A stretch of DNA of 64,000 bases from Polytrichum commune. Taxonomy: Eukaryota > Streptophyta > Polytrichopsida > Polytrichales > Polytrichaceae. The notes below the pieces were generated by a model. It made no database searches, had not been told where the DNA came from, and saw only the letters and a program-made list of their open reading frames with translations. Shown in pieces: positions 47,471 to 60,093 of this stretch (position 1 is its first letter; each line of letters opens with the position of its first letter). Location: positions 69,976,033-70,040,032 of the forward strand of contig OX485804.1 in NCBI GenBank assembly GCA_950295325.1, read 5' to 3'. The position numbers and the translations under genes were made by a program.

Positions 47471-49149
47471 TAGGTTACAAAGCTTTTATAGTGTACAAAG
47501 TATGAAAGTTCTCAATATTGATGGCTCATGTGTATTATTCCTATGTAAAAGAGGATTATGACAAGAGGTCTAATGAAGTCAATGAATGACGCACATACAA
47601 AATTTGAACAAGTGCCTTCACTTGTATGTTAGCTAGTGATCACTAAGTAGTTGGCAAGACAATGATGAATTGCGGTTGGTCGAAACCTACGGCGTCGTTC
47701 AACTGACATAAATGTATCAAGCTCGGGGGGTTCACTTTTATATTTTGCATACACGTGCGTTCGGGACCTATTTATTGGGGGGGGGGTGATTTACCTTGCA
47801 TAAAATATTATAGGGTGATGGTATTTTACATGTAAAAAGCCTGAAAATATTAAATGTGATGGTATTTTACATGTAAACATGTTTCAATATTTTAAAATCC
47901 CCTATTTTACATGTACATTTTTTATAAAATTTATCTACAATGAATATATTGGACCTTATTTTTTATCGCATGTTATTCTACGATTTTCGCCAGTGAACCC
48001 CTGAGGTATCAAGTCTCAAAATCATATTCTAAATGTTTATGGGTTCAAAACCTTAATGCCCACATTATCTTATGTCAAGCATAAACAATTAAGTATAGTT
48101 AAATTAGACATCAATGATCAATATACTAATTATGTCTTTGTGTCCCAAAGCATTCATGTTTTGCTATCAAACCCAAATCTTCGAATATATTAATGTGTTC
48201 AATTGATTTTGAAAGGGCATTTGGTGAGTGAGTTAAATCTAGATATGATTAAGTTTGACAAATTCAACTAAAACTGAAAGCATGCAGCTTAAATGCACCT
48301 TTTAGTGCATGTCAAGGCTTGGATAGAGCATGTTGGACCCTTATGGGTTAGTATTGACAAAAATCCGAGCATGTTGGGTGTGCGTTGGCTTTATGTGCAT
48401 AGTGTGTGGTTATGCAAAACATGATGTGGTGCTTTGGCTTATGTCATTGCTTGGTTCAACCTTCAAAACTTTTTAAGAAAATAAAATGTGTGGATATAAT
48501 GAACACCTGAATTGCAAGAAGGTAGATAACTATGTTGTGTTGGTTCTAGGCAATTAAGGTGGGAGTCCTCATCATATGTGAGGTTTCCATACACATGGCC
48601 TATGGATTGGTTTAAGAAGCTAGTAGTTTTGACTTTGAATATCATCAAATATTCAATTGAGACTAGAAATATTTTTTCTTTCTTGATACACGTGTTTAGC
48701 CCAAAGGCTAATATGATATCTTTTAATTTTTATTAAATTTTTATATCAACCACATAGCCATATATATGTGCAATAGCTTAAAGTGTTGGTTTAAGCACCC
48801 TCTACCTTATTAGGCTTAGCTAAAGTCAAGTGCGAAGGGGGCATGATTCTGAAAGAAGACTAAAGAATTAGGGAACGGATGAAGGATGAAGGACGCAGAT
48901 AGGATACGAAGGAGCTCATGCGCATCCACATCCACATCCACATCCGCTTTCATATTCTTCCTCTCACCGCACATTGCAACCCAACAACCCAACCGCCAGC
49001 TCGTGCAACAGGCTCGTCTCTTCTCCTTCTGTTGGTCGGGGCAGTGCGAGTAAGCTAGCGTATTAACATAAGGAGACAAACTGAAGGAAATTGGTTGGAA
49101 GCAATGCAGCGAAGCTAAGCTAGTAGAATTGCACACGGAGCCTTTCGCC
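47471..49149. other. Intergenic AT-rich DNA and PPR gene upstream flank
   Basis: No gene is recognised. There is a 10-base G tract at 47777-47786. Repeated ATTTTACATGTA words lie at about 47820-47910. A CATCCACATC simple repeat on the plus strand is at about 48925-48945. Confidence 0.4.
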
Positions 49150-52100
49150 ATGAGCTTGCTGGATGTCACTCACAGGTGGCCCTCCATCTCCAATCCCTCC
49201 CTTCTTCCTTGCTGCGTTGCATTCCTCCGTTCCTCCTGCCATTCTCCAATCTTCAAATTCACCAAATTACGTCCTGTTGTTGTGTGCATGTCAGGATCAG
49301 CACCAGCTTTGGGGCATCTTGCAGCATTGTCTCGTGGGAAAAATGTGGCTGCAAGTTTAGTGCTAGCTTGCCATTTGTGGCTACTGCTGCTGCTGCTAAT
49401 GCTACTTCACTTGAGAGTAGTGCCTCTCCCACAGCTCCAACTTCCAGGGTCAGCCGCAGACAACCTAAGAAAGGTGGTACTAGGGTTCACCTTTGTGGTA
49501 TGGGATGGCTAAATTGATATGAAATGAAATTGATTTTATAGTCCAGGAAGCCATAAGGCTTATTGGACTACAAGTACATCACGATGGCGTCAAAAATGCC
49601 AATTCCCTAGAGTAACGTAACGTAACGGAGTGCAGTTATTAAGTCCAATTTCCCTAGAGTATCGTAACGGAGTGCGGTGGCGGCTAAGATCAACTGGATA
49701 GACCAACTCGAAGGAAGGTTCGAGACTCTGTAGCACTAAATTCTGAAAACCTATTACCACATTCTGAACCAGGGAAGTTGAGAAGCACAGCTGTTGTCTC
49801 TAGGGATTGGGATAGTCAGCCAGTTTCTATGGCGAGCCTATGATTTGAGGTGCAACAATGATATTGCGTTGAGGTGGTGTATGGGGATAAGGAGGGGGAA
49901 GGGATGGAGCATTACCCCAGATTCGAGAAAGGTTGCACCGGGGTTTAGCCTAGTTTGGGGGCGAGTCTATGATTTGAGGTACAACAATGATTTTACGCTG
50001 GGAATGGTGTATGGGGATAAGGACGGGAAGGGATGGAGGACTACCCCAGAACCAAGAAAGGTTGTACTGGGGTTTAACCTAGTTTGGGGGTTCGGAGATG
50101 TTGCGAGATGGCTTTGTGGTATGGGGTGGGTGATTTGTTCCGAGCTTTGAATTGATGTGCAGTGGGGATAAGGAGAGGGAAGGGATGGAGGATTGCCCCA
50201 GAATCAAAAAAGGTGGTACTGGGGTTTTGCCTAGTTTGGGGGTTTTGGGATGCTGGGAGATGGCCTTGTGGTCTGGCATGGGTAATTGTTTTCGAGCTTT
50301 CACAATGATGTTATGTGAAAGCCCCTGTTGGGTTATACCTGCAAGTTCCCTCTAGGTATCACAGCAAAAGATAAGCGTGAGGGAATTGACAAAGAGGGAT
50401 TGACGTAAAGGGATTCTGCCTAGTCACTCATACTCACAAGGAATTAATTGTGCAATTTCTTCTGCACTCCTGACATAAGCTCCTTGTGAAATTTGATGTG
50501 CAGGGGGGATAAGGAGAGGGAAGGGATGGAGGAATACCCCCGAACCGGGGCAGGAGAGGCCGCCTGCCGTGCTAAGTCCCAGTGCAGCCATACTAGTGAG
50601 GGATATCAAGTCACAGAAAGGCCCTCAGGATGTATGGGATGTTTTGGACTCCCTCCCTCGTGGAATTGGCACCTGGGAAGACTTGATGGAGGCTGTGTCA
50701 GAACTCCGTCGTCAGCGAGACTGGCAGACCGTCATCTTGGTATCTACCTACAGCTGCTACAAAGCCCCTCCAAGTTTTTTTCCTTCTCATTGATTCAACT
50801 TTGTCATGAAAGATTGAAGCATTTTGTTAAGTCGAGATTAGAACAAGATTAGAGTCGCAAAGGTCAACGCCATTAGATAAATAAACCTGCAATTTGTGAG
50901 ACAGACCTTCTTCATGCTTTCATGCTGACAATCCCTGGCACATGATGATCCTTAACCCACCTGAAGCATTGCAATTAGAGTCATTTGAAGAACAATTCAG
51001 AGCAAGAAAAGCTCAGAAGTTCCAGGCTCGTGTGGAGTGTACTTGACTCCCTTCAATTTCTGGTTTTAGATTTTTGAGTGGATACTACAAGCAAAGATGT
51101 TCAAGCCGGATGTGGGGTGTTTCAACATGCTCATGGATGCGTACGGGAGAAACAAACAGTGGGCGGAAGCGGAGAAGACATTCCACCTCATGAAGTCTTT
51201 CCAGTGTGTTCCCACTGAAATCTCCTTTAACGTCCTTATGGCTGCATTCTCCCGGGGGGGCCAGCTTGAGAAAGCGGAGGCATTGTTTGATGAGATGAAA
51301 GAGTCAAATTATGCACCTGGTACAGTCTACACTCTCAATTGTGTAGAGTATTTTACCATCAAATTCTTGTCAGCAATTAATCTTTTTCTTCCTTTGGTAA
51401 ATATCAGGATGTTAGCAATCTGCTCCTTGAGCTGCTTTGCGGCTTGAGAGTGTAAAATTGTGTATATCTGACCAGGTCTCGTCACGTACAATACTTATTT
51501 GGAGGTTCTTAGTAAGACTGGAAACCTACGGCAAGCAGAATATGCTTTTCTTGAGATGCAGAAAAGAGGCATCCTTCCAGTCGTCAACACATACACGATA
51601 ATGATTAACATGTACGGTAAAGTAAGTTGCCTTTTTACTGAGTTTTTTTGATGATAAGGTAGCTTGATCCATTTTTCACTTGTCTTTTGAGGTTGCAAGA
51701 GTGCCCACCTTACTCTCCCTTTGTCTACTGTTTACATCCTTGTCGGGTGGAGGCAAGGTACTGATGTTGCGAAGTTTTCCTATTGAGACCTTTGATCTTC
51801 GTTTCATGTGTGAATCATCTTGAGTTTGTGAACTTGTTTAAAGCTACTTTAACTCACTTCATTGTTTTCCATGCAGCATTTTGTTTTATTTGATAGCTAT
51901 TTGAAGTGGCACAGCTGTCAAATATGTTTTGTTGGCATGTATTGGCGCTTACTCCTCACCCCTGGGGCCTAATAAGATTGTTGTCCATGCTTGTGGTTCC
52001 TTTTGTGGGTCTTTATGGAAGGACTTGACCTTAGAATGGTATGATATTGTCAGGCTCACAACACAGAGAAGGCTGAAAGTTTGCTTCGAAGCATGCGGAA

Positions 52101-54472
52101 AGCCCTATGTCCTCCCAGTCTTTACACTTATACAGCACTTATCAACGCTTATGCAAGGGAGGGTGATTGTGTGAGAGCCGAAGAGATCTTTGCAGAGTTA
52201 CAGTCGATTGGTTTCATCCCTGATGTTTACACTTACAATGCCCTTCTGGAGGCATACAGGTCTCTCATTATTATCCTTCATGTTTTGATATGAAAATGAC
52301 ATGTTTCTCATTTGAATGTTCCATAAGATGGGCTTGTGGAGCTAGGGTGTAGCACCACTTTCAGTAAGGCCTCCACCATTCGGGCACCCCCTAGTTATAC
52401 TGTAAAGTAGGACTTTGGTTGATGAGTTAGGGCAATATAAACAAGAAATATACACTTCAGGATACCATACTTATTGAGTCTGCACCTTAGCTTAGGTTTT
52501 GACGATGTGTTTGAGGGTTTTTAGTGGATTTTCCGGGGATGAATTTTGCTTGGGTGATTGAATACCTTGGACTGTGAACTGTGCAACCAAGCATATATGG
52601 AGCTGTCATAGTAATTTACAACAGTATTGTCCCAGTTTTCATTTCAAATTCAATCAGTTGGTTGTTCAAATTAGTACTCTATGTTACTAAGAGGAGTGTG
52701 GAACATGCTTTGTGCTTTTTCAGTCGTGGAGGACACCCAGCAGGGGCAATGGAAGTCTTTGAGACTATGTTGGCAGCCGGGGTAAAAGCAGATCACGTGT
52801 CATATAATATTTTGATCGATGCGTGTGGCCGTGCAGGGTTAGCTGCTGGTATGCATCTGAACCTGAAAGATTTTTTATTAATCAATTCATTGGTAGTATA
52901 GACTTACCAACTATAGCTGTCATGTGTTGTGTACAAGTTTGGCAGACTTTCTGGCAGTAACACTTCTATCTAAGATAAAATTCGCTTCAAATCTATGCTT
53001 CACGTCTATTCCAGTTCACATTTGTTGGAATTTTCACTTGATAGCCACTTCGATGTAAATATTGATCGCTCCAAATAGCATGTTTTTGTGCACAACTGAT
53101 ACTCCTAACTCCAGGACTTACTATGACACCTTACCCTAGAAAGTTGATCTTGGAGTTATTTTTTGACAGCTTATAATTCCTTGTCTGAGGCTTCAATTTA
53201 AAACTGAAGTTCATGGACCTTCAGTTTGAGCACCCTTCCTGTCACCAGAAAGCAAAATATAGTTCTCTTGTTCAACTATGATTTATGGTGAATGCAATCC
53301 TGCTAAGGACCTTGAGTGGTCAGGGCGCACTGACTACATTGTAAAAAAGTTATGATTGAGATTAGTTTCATTTCTAGAGTCATCCAATGATTGAGGTCTT
53401 TGATACAAGGGAAAGACTGTGAGTTGTGTTTTCCTGACTTACTTTTTCTGCGGAACAGTGAATGTGGTTGCTCCTGGGCTGCTAATTACATAATTATATC
53501 CCATGAAGCTCTAATATATCTTAATTATTTTAACATTAATTGCAAATTCCCACTATAGACATTTGAGAGCCAGTAATTGTCAAATGTGATATTATGGAAC
53601 TGTCTTGTAATTTTAGCATATGTTTATTCTGCTATGCCATTCAGCCACAGAGGTGTGTCTTACAATCATGTAATCAAAGGTGTGGAGATGTGGGTGTACA
53701 ATTAAAGAAATTGTATTTGATCATAGGGCACTTCTCAAAAGCAGGTTGAATTTTTGTTGCAGATGCACAAGGTTTCTACAACTCTATGAAGGAAGCGGGA
53801 TTCATGCCCACTATGAAATCGCACATGCTCCTTCTAAGTTCTTATGCCAAAGCTGGGCAGGTCACTGATGCCGAAAATTTTGTTCAAGAGTTGCAGAGAG
53901 TTGGTGTGGAGCTGGACACTTTCATATTCAATTCGCTACTCAGCACATATGGAAACTCTGGAAGGTAACTTGAAGGCTTGGGTTTCATCACATGGTTAAT
54001 TTGCGTAGACATTTCAAGCATTACCCTGTCAAATTTATATTTGGGCCGTGAGAGGTATTTTCCTTCTTTTATGATCTAGAATTTTTGTGTGACCAATCTG
54101 GCTGGCAGGTTTGACAAAATGGAGAGTCTATTTCAATCGATGGAGGGCAGCCTATGCAAGCCGGATATCAGCACTTACAACACTCTCGTTGGTGTTTATG
54201 CACAAGCAGGTTTCATTGAGAAGGCAGAGGAGGTTTTTGCCTCCATTAGTTTGAAGGGGTTTGTTCCTGATGCAACGTCATGGACTTCACTCATGGGTGC
54301 TTATGCCAAGCGGAGACTCTACAGAAAATGTGTCTCCATATTCCAGAAAATGTGTAGAGCTGGATGCATACCTGACGCTGCTACAGCTAAAGTTCTATTT
54401 TCTTCTTGTCGTAGCCCAGAGCAAACACAGGAGGTTGAGGGCATGATAGAGAAAATCAGTGTACTATCCTGA
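49150..54472 (+). CDS. Pentatricopeptide repeat protein, At2g35130-like
   Basis: Nine exons are inferred (49150-49175, 49295-49473, 50504-50739, 51070-51319, 51476-51621, 52054-52259, 52724-52848, 53763-53964, 54109-54472), in frame for 577 residues. The first two exons encode a Ser/Ala-rich, acid-poor N-terminus like an organelle transit peptide (SASLPFVATAAAANATSLES). About ten PPR motifs follow, for example FKPDVGCFNMLMDAYGRN, YTYTALINAYAREGDCVRAE, VSYNILIDACGRAGL, PTMKSHMLLLSSYAKAG, ISTYNTLVGVYAQAGF and ATSWTSLMGAYAKRRLYRKC. The order and wording match Arabidopsis At2g35130. It is a P-class PPR protein; no E, DYW or SMR domain is visible. PPR proteins bind organellar RNA; the target is unknown. 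The start codon and exons 1-3 are less certain than exons 4-9 because of tandem repeats before exon 3. Confidence 0.85.
49789..50530 (+). repeat. Tandem repeats in PPR intron 2 that resemble the exon 3 start
   Basis: A unit of about 140-150 bp recurs: GGGGATAAGGA, GGGAAGGGATGGAG, ACCCCAGA, GAAAGGTTGYACYGGGGTTT, CCTAGTTTGGGGG. Copies centre near 49890, 50015 and 50170, and the exon 3 start at 50504 itself carries the GGGGATAAGGAGAGGGAAGG word. The third copy has a splice acceptor-like GTGCAG (50157-50162) and a donor-like AAAAAAGGTGGTACT; the same donor word ends exon 2 at 49473. Two upstream copies lack the acceptor AG. Confidence 0.8.
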
Positions 54473-55191
54473 TTAGTGAAAGAAAAATATTCATTCTTGT
54501 GTCAATATCAGGTTCTGTTGTTGCTGTTGTTGTTGTTGTTTTTAGGTTATGGCGAGTAATTTGTTTGTTCTTTATATTAGTATGTGCCAATTATGAGTTC
54601 AAAATTTTATATCTTTCTAAATGGGAAGCTAGGTATGCTCGCGAGAGTCTTTCATAAGAGATTCATAATTTTGCCTGTGTGAAGAAATACACAAATGAGA
54701 TGGAGTGAAGTTGGAGATTGACGCAAGTTTTTTGGGAGGGTTGTCTGTTGAATGGAAATATCCGTGCTTTCAAAGCTAATAATTCTCTATGAGCAATAGT
54801 GCAAGCTGGAATGGTGTTGGAGAGCTCTCAGTTCGTCTCTTGGAATTTGTTCAGAAGATAACATGAAGGATGCAGATATGAAAAGAGTTGTTGCAGATAT
54901 GGAAAGGCGGATTTGAAGAGATGGCAGCGCAAATGACCTACAAGTAGGACACTCTATACAGGGCAGAGGCTCTATGGACGAGTGGTCTTTACTGACTTCC
55001 ACAACAGTAATGCCTACAACATTGAAAAAATAAAACTAACATGGAATAAGCCTATTTGTCCATGCACCTTGCATATGGCCACATAATATTGGCAACATAG
55101 GGAGGAGTCATGAAGCATTGACAAGACACCGTGGTCTGTTCAATTCCTCCAGTTTTGGATTCACAACGTAGATGTAATAAACACAGAAGAA
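54473..55191. other. 3' flank of the PPR gene
   Basis: No gene is recognised. A TTG/GTT run at about 54515-54540 lies in the likely 3' untranslated region. It may also contain the promoter of the next ORF. Confidence 0.4.
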
Positions 55192-56259
55192 ATGAAGATG
55201 AGCTATCTTGCATCCCATGAAAAGGGGAGAGGGAGGTACATTGGTGCTGCAGGACAAGAAGTGGAGAGAGAAAGAGATCGAAGGTATCGAGGGAGATACA
55301 GGAATCAACTTGACAAGGATGCAAGAGCAAGAGCCAGGCTGAGACGACGAAGTGCAAGCAGAGTGGGTAGAGAATCGGAGGAACGCAGAAGACAGTATAC
55401 TGGAGAAAATTCTTTGCAGTCAGCCTGCACGAGTGCGAATGAGCTTGAATCAGGGCAGAGCAGAGGTGACGTGACGAGAGAGAGCGAGGAGATACAAAGG
55501 AACCAAGAGCGCATGAGGAGAGTAATTGAAGAGTGCAACATAAATGGAGTGCAAGGATATGAAGGTGATGAAGAGAGGATGAGAGGATGGGGAGGTGAGT
55601 TCGCTGTGAGGGAAATTGAGAGGGAAGTTGAGGTTGAGGAGCTTCTGGTAGAAAGAGCAAGAGATATCCTTGCTGTGTCCAGAGAAATTGAAGAGATCGA
55701 AGCGGAAGAACAAAGGGACGCCAACGCCAACCAGGTTGATATAGAAGAAATTGAGCGACATATTACCAGAGATCAGGAGATTGAAGAACGTGAGCGAGAA
55801 ATTGACAGTATTGAGGAGGATATTTTGCGGCTGATGAGAGAGAGAGACAGAGAAAGAGAAAGAGAACAACAGAGAATGGATGCTTTGCTGAGGTTGGGGA
55901 TGATAGAGAACATTGAAAGAGTGATTAGACAAGCTAGAAGAAGTGACCACCTCATCTCCACTGGAGCAAGGGGATTTGGGCACAGAGATTCTGTTGACCC
56001 GATTAGGACACAAGCTGAGGAACAATATTTGCTGCAAGAACTTGATTACATCGAGAGCTTGTTTGCCAGTCAGGAGCTTGGGCAAATCGGACAAGATTTA
56101 GACATGATTGAGAGGTTTGTTGAACAAGACATCGCAGAAATGGAGCAAGTAATGCAACGAGAGCAGGAAAGAGAACACCAAGCACTCGATGAGAGGGATT
56201 GGGAGCAGGAAGTGATTGATAAGGAAATTCACGAGTACCTAGTGCAAAATAGGAGGTGA
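55192..56259 (+). CDS. Arg/Glu-rich single-exon protein of unknown function
   Basis: This is an uninterrupted frame of 355 codons that I cannot assign to a family. Arg and Glu make up a large share, with Gln and Ile common. The start is basic (MKMSYLASHEKGRGRYIG, RARARLRRRSAS) and the rest is largely acidic and basic heptad-like sequence suggesting long helix or coiled coil (EIEEIEAEEQRDANANQVDI, RLMRERDREREREQQRMD). No signal peptide, zinc-binding motif, RING, nuclease or kinase signature is visible. The repeat-like IE(E)/RE dipeptides suggest growth by slippage. It follows the PPR gene by 720 bases on the same strand. Long antisense frames (up to 214 codons) mirror its purine bias. A frame this long is unlikely by chance in this AT-rich area, but low complexity makes a false call possible. 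Confidence 0.5.
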   Translation: MKMSYLASHEKGRGRYIGAAGQEVERERDRRYRGRYRNQLDKDARARARLRRRSASRVGRESEERRRQYTGENSLQSACTSANELESGQSRGDVTRESEEIQRNQERMRRVIEECNINGVQGYEGDEERMRGWGGEFAVREIEREVEVEELLVERARDILAVSREIEEIEAEEQRDANANQVDIEEIERHITRDQEIEEREREIDSIEEDILRLMRERDREREREQQRMDALLRLGMIENIERVIRQARRSDHLISTGARGFGHRDSVDPIRTQAEEQYLLQELDYIESLFASQELGQIGQDLDMIERFVEQDIAEMEQVMQREQEREHQALDERDWEQEVIDKEIHEYLVQNRR

Positions 56260-57784
56260 CGTTGAAGACCCTTTTGAATGCAGAAATTACAAGCGTTCAC
56301 TGATGAACGACGCCCCAGGTCTGAAGGGTCTTGTGCCCCAGGTCTGAGGGCACTCAGTAGTTAGTGTGCCCGTGCACTTTTGGCAAGTATGTGGATTCTT
56401 GGGCATCTGATATCCCTAGATATCTTAGCAGGTAAATGGCGTGGTTGCAGGAGCCAAACATGCCTGATCTCTTGATCGCTATCTCCTCGGGTTGCATAGA
56501 AGTTGTTCTCTCAAGATGCTCACGGTCCTCCGAGTGTGGAATTGAGGATCTGGCTGCATATAGTATGTGGACATGACGTTGCTTTGGTTGGTGACCTCCC
56601 TCGGTACTTTGTGCGGAAGCAGGATCTACGGAGCTTAATGTCATGCGATTTGGTCATTGGGCATAAAGAGTAGGTCACGTAGATGATGGGCTTCGTGCGG
56701 GATCTTGTGGCGGGCAGTCGGAGTTGATGGCTCTTGAAGTAAAATATTTATGGCTCTTGGGGAGGATGTGGGGGCAAAGCCACATGAGGGGAGCAACAGA
56801 GCAAAGCTTCGCTGTCCGCTCCGCAGCTGCAACCCCCAAGTAGCTCCTCACATTTCCCTCAAAGTCACAGTTTTCAGAGCTCATATCATTAGCTTTGGTA
56901 ACAACTTGTCTTTCTGGTAAGCACATACATAGTAGTGTTGGAGGGGCGAGCTTCCTAGTATTTACCTTTGCTGCATCTTACCACCTACTGTTGTCAATGC
57001 AAGCATTCTGTCAACTAATCGATGGAAAATGTGCGGGGCTTATTTTGTGTGCAGAGAGTTCAGTATGCGGTTATGAATACAAAACTAGTTATCACACATG
57101 AACTGGTATTGAATCTGTCAGGAGTTTGTTGAGCCTGAACTACAGAATCTCCCATACCACAACATACACACAACACTTCTCAACATCACAATAGATTGTC
57201 GGCACATTTATTTGAAGTGCCTTAGCTTCACTTCATACCATTCCGACTATCACACTACCCCCACTATGTACATAAGGTGTACACACTATGTAGGAAGACT
57301 ATCCCTTCTAGTACATAAGGTGTACATCTCAAATGTTGCATTTGGACCTTCATGGCTTGTAGATAGGTTCTTGATTATGATAGTAGGCTGGATAAATGAA
57401 TGACAAACGTCTTGGTATCCTATACTAGAGGTCATGGTAGATTTGTATACTATGTAATGACTGGGCCGGGGATTCGTGGCACTCATGTATTTTCATTAGT
57501 GAGAGTTCATTCATCTTTGTGGATGAGATGAACCACTTTAGATACTTCCATACGTTGTTGGCTCCTTGTCTCAAGGGTTTCAAAAATACCAAGTTTTAGT
57601 GTTTTAAAAATCCTAGTCTAATCTAATACTTAAGGCACCAATATAAAGGGATATAGACATAAAAAATAAATAATGCCTCATATAGAAGTAAGTGGGGGCA
57701 TCTTGTGTTGCCAACCTATCACTACTAATTTGGTTATTTTAAAGAAAAATTAACATGGGCGGACGTTAAATACCCCCTCAGGAA
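56260..57784. other. Flank of the charged ORF; no further gene seen
   Basis: The duplicated words CGCCCCAGGTCTGA and GTGCCCCAGGTCTGA lie at about 56310-56350. A short direct repeat containing GTACATAAGGTGTACA occurs near 57267 and 57320. Minus-strand ORFs of 60 to 96 codons have no motif. Part of this may be the 3' untranslated region of the charged ORF. Confidence 0.4.
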
Positions 57785-58140
57785 CTTTTGGAGGTATCAA
57801 ATCCAGGATGGGGAAACCTTCTAGAGAAATTTTCTAAACCTGACCGAAAACTGTTGTCCGCCTTGCCCAACTTCGAAACAAACATTGCCCTTGCATTCTT
57901 GAAGGCCGCTTGACTACAAATCCCATATTGGAGCACTTCACCTTCAAGGTCTAAAATCCAATATATATGTGCACTTCTAATTAGTAAATGAGGAATTGAT
58001 TGGGATTTCATTCCGGAAGTGAAACCATCAATGAAACACGTAATTAACTTGGAGGTCAAAAACATTACAAACTCCTCATTAACATTGAGCTTATAATTTT
58101 GTGACTTACCATTTAAAATTATCTTTGTCATTCTAATGAT
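57785..58140 (+). repeat. Dispersed repeat, copy 2
   Basis: The segment is similar, in the same orientation, to 1770-2085: TTGAAGGCCGCTTG, AATCCAATATATATG, TTGGGATTTC, TAATTAACTTGGAGGTCAAA, AACATTACAAA, CCTCATTA, TTTGTGACTTACCAT and TTTGTCATTCT occur in the same order. A minus-strand frame of 117 codons crosses it but has no recognised motif. Confidence 0.7.
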
Positions 58141-59689
58141 AGATTAGTGCAAGTGTTCATAAGATGACCAAAATGAAACAATGAAGATAGAATATAACAA
58201 ATATAACAAAAAAGTATATAAATATCAATCTTATTTTTTAGGTAATATAATATAAGGTATAAATAAATGATATGTTATTTGGAATTAGACTTGTGGGACA
58301 ATGTTATGGATGGGGTATACTCAGAAAATCATAAGTTTTTGACTATAGCCTATCTGAATTATTGTAATAATTTATCCTCATCACATATTGTATTATCTTT
58401 AAAATCACATGGTGTATATTATTATTTTAAAAATTAAAATTATATTATTATTATTATTATTGAGTTGATTTTTTTAGTTCACCAATTTATCATAAGGTGA
58501 TATATATTATTTTGACATATTACAAATGTTTGAGTAATCACACCCGTGCAAAATAAATGAATTCTGAACAAAAAAAAAATGTCTATGACAACACGTCATA
58601 ATTATATTGCACACGTTGATATCTTGCAATATTTATCAAAATAACCATGTGGAATTCAAAGCCACATCATGGCCTTGGAAACAACTCATGGGAGGTTAGA
58701 AAATAGGCTTAGAGCATCCAAGGCCACATCATTGCCCCTTGTCAACTAATTTAATATTTATAAAATAACTATGAGGGAGAAAATAGGTCTTACATGCCAA
58801 CTCGGAGGTGTTTCACTAAAGTAAGCTCCATCCGAGCTTCTTGATGGACTCATCCAATTTTTGTTACCGGATGACTTTACTTGAGTGCCATGAATCCCCG
58901 GCCCAATGACTGCCACGTATACCACCAAGCATTACCGTCTTTACACGCCAACCTAGCCCCAACATATATTAGGACAGTGAGGGGGTGTACAAAAGACGCA
59001 ACAATTTAGAATTTGTGACATAATACATGAAACTAAGGCCCTCACATTCATCTCTATTTTTCACAAATACGATAACTATCTCAACCCTGAAGCCTATATA
59101 CAACAAATGTAGACTACTTTTGGGTACCTTGGGTATTTTGAGGTAAAGAAAAATATGTGGGGGTCAATAGGTTTCTTGTGCTTGAATAAGGGAGTCACTA
59201 ATGAAGACATCATTCTCCAATTATCATACAATGTTGTTCGAACTCAAACTATTTCATTGTAATACCTCAAAGCCCTCGAAGTCAAAGGTATATCACAGTC
59301 TACAACAGTGGTAACATCCAGTTCCTTTGTTCTTTAGTTTGTTTTGTGAATTCCACTATCCACCGGCCATAATTGTGTTCCTTAACCATAAGCCACCTAA
59401 ATGAAGGGTGTGCATTCCAAGCTAAAACTACAATGTAACCTCCAAATTATCACACATGTGGCAATCAAAGTACATGTGACATTAAGATCTCCATGCACTA
59501 ATAACAAAAAGGCATAACAAAGCGGTATGGGAAATACGCAAACTCATTGTATCAACTCGAATATCAAGACATTATACATTAATGAATGCAGGAACGCATA
59601 ATGAACTACCCCAAGAAAATACAGTTCCCCCATGGTTACTTTCATGTACATGTGATACCCAAAGATGACATTGCAACGCTAGGCTCAAA
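58141..59689. other. AT-rich intergenic DNA
   Basis: No gene is recognised. Short ATT microsatellite sequence is at about 58440-58465. The sequence after about 59500 leads into the retroelement-like fragment. Confidence 0.4.
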
Positions 59690-60093
59690 CCAGACATACT
59701 ATGCATCATAGGCCATCCATATAACCACCCCCCCCAGAAACCCCTACACCTGATATCATCATACAGTTCATCGAATTCACATATTGCAATGATAGATTCG
59801 CCACTGAAACCCTAGACAAAAAAATCATAAAATACCAACCACTCATAAACAACATCATAACTAAGGGTTGGAACGTAGCCCCACTCATGGTACTAGTTGC
59901 GGGAGCAAGAGGCACAACACATATCCCATCAATGAAAAAACTAGAAACAACGTTCACACTCCCTATCAGAAAAATCAAAAACACGTTTAAACAAATTAAC
60001 ATAATTGCCACACAATATGCACATTCCATATTAGTCCACAAACGAAGGCTAGAAAATCGACAAACTATTAATGATCTCCAAGACCTCTCATAA
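59690..60093 (+). mobile_element. Decayed retroelement-like C-terminal coding fragment
   Basis: On the plus strand a frame from about 59725 to the stop at 60093 reads DIIIQFIEFTYCNDRF, then KIIKYQPLINNIITKGWNV, MVLVAGARGTTHIPS and ATQYAHSILVHKRRLEN. An acidic PD, E(F)xYxxD pattern followed by a basic helical tail resembles the region after the reverse transcriptase in some plant and algal non-LTR elements; this is from memory of the family style and needs a search. Just upstream, in another frame, a KPDILC-type repeat of the same pattern suggests a frameshift near 59720. The upstream polymerase domain is not found here, so this is a truncated relic. The minus-strand 134-codon ORF over it is a shadow. 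Confidence 0.4.

Noticed and set aside
55052-56094. Minus-strand ORFs of 202 and 214 codons
   Set aside because: They are Leu/Ser/Phe-rich complements of the purine-rich charged ORF and look compositional.
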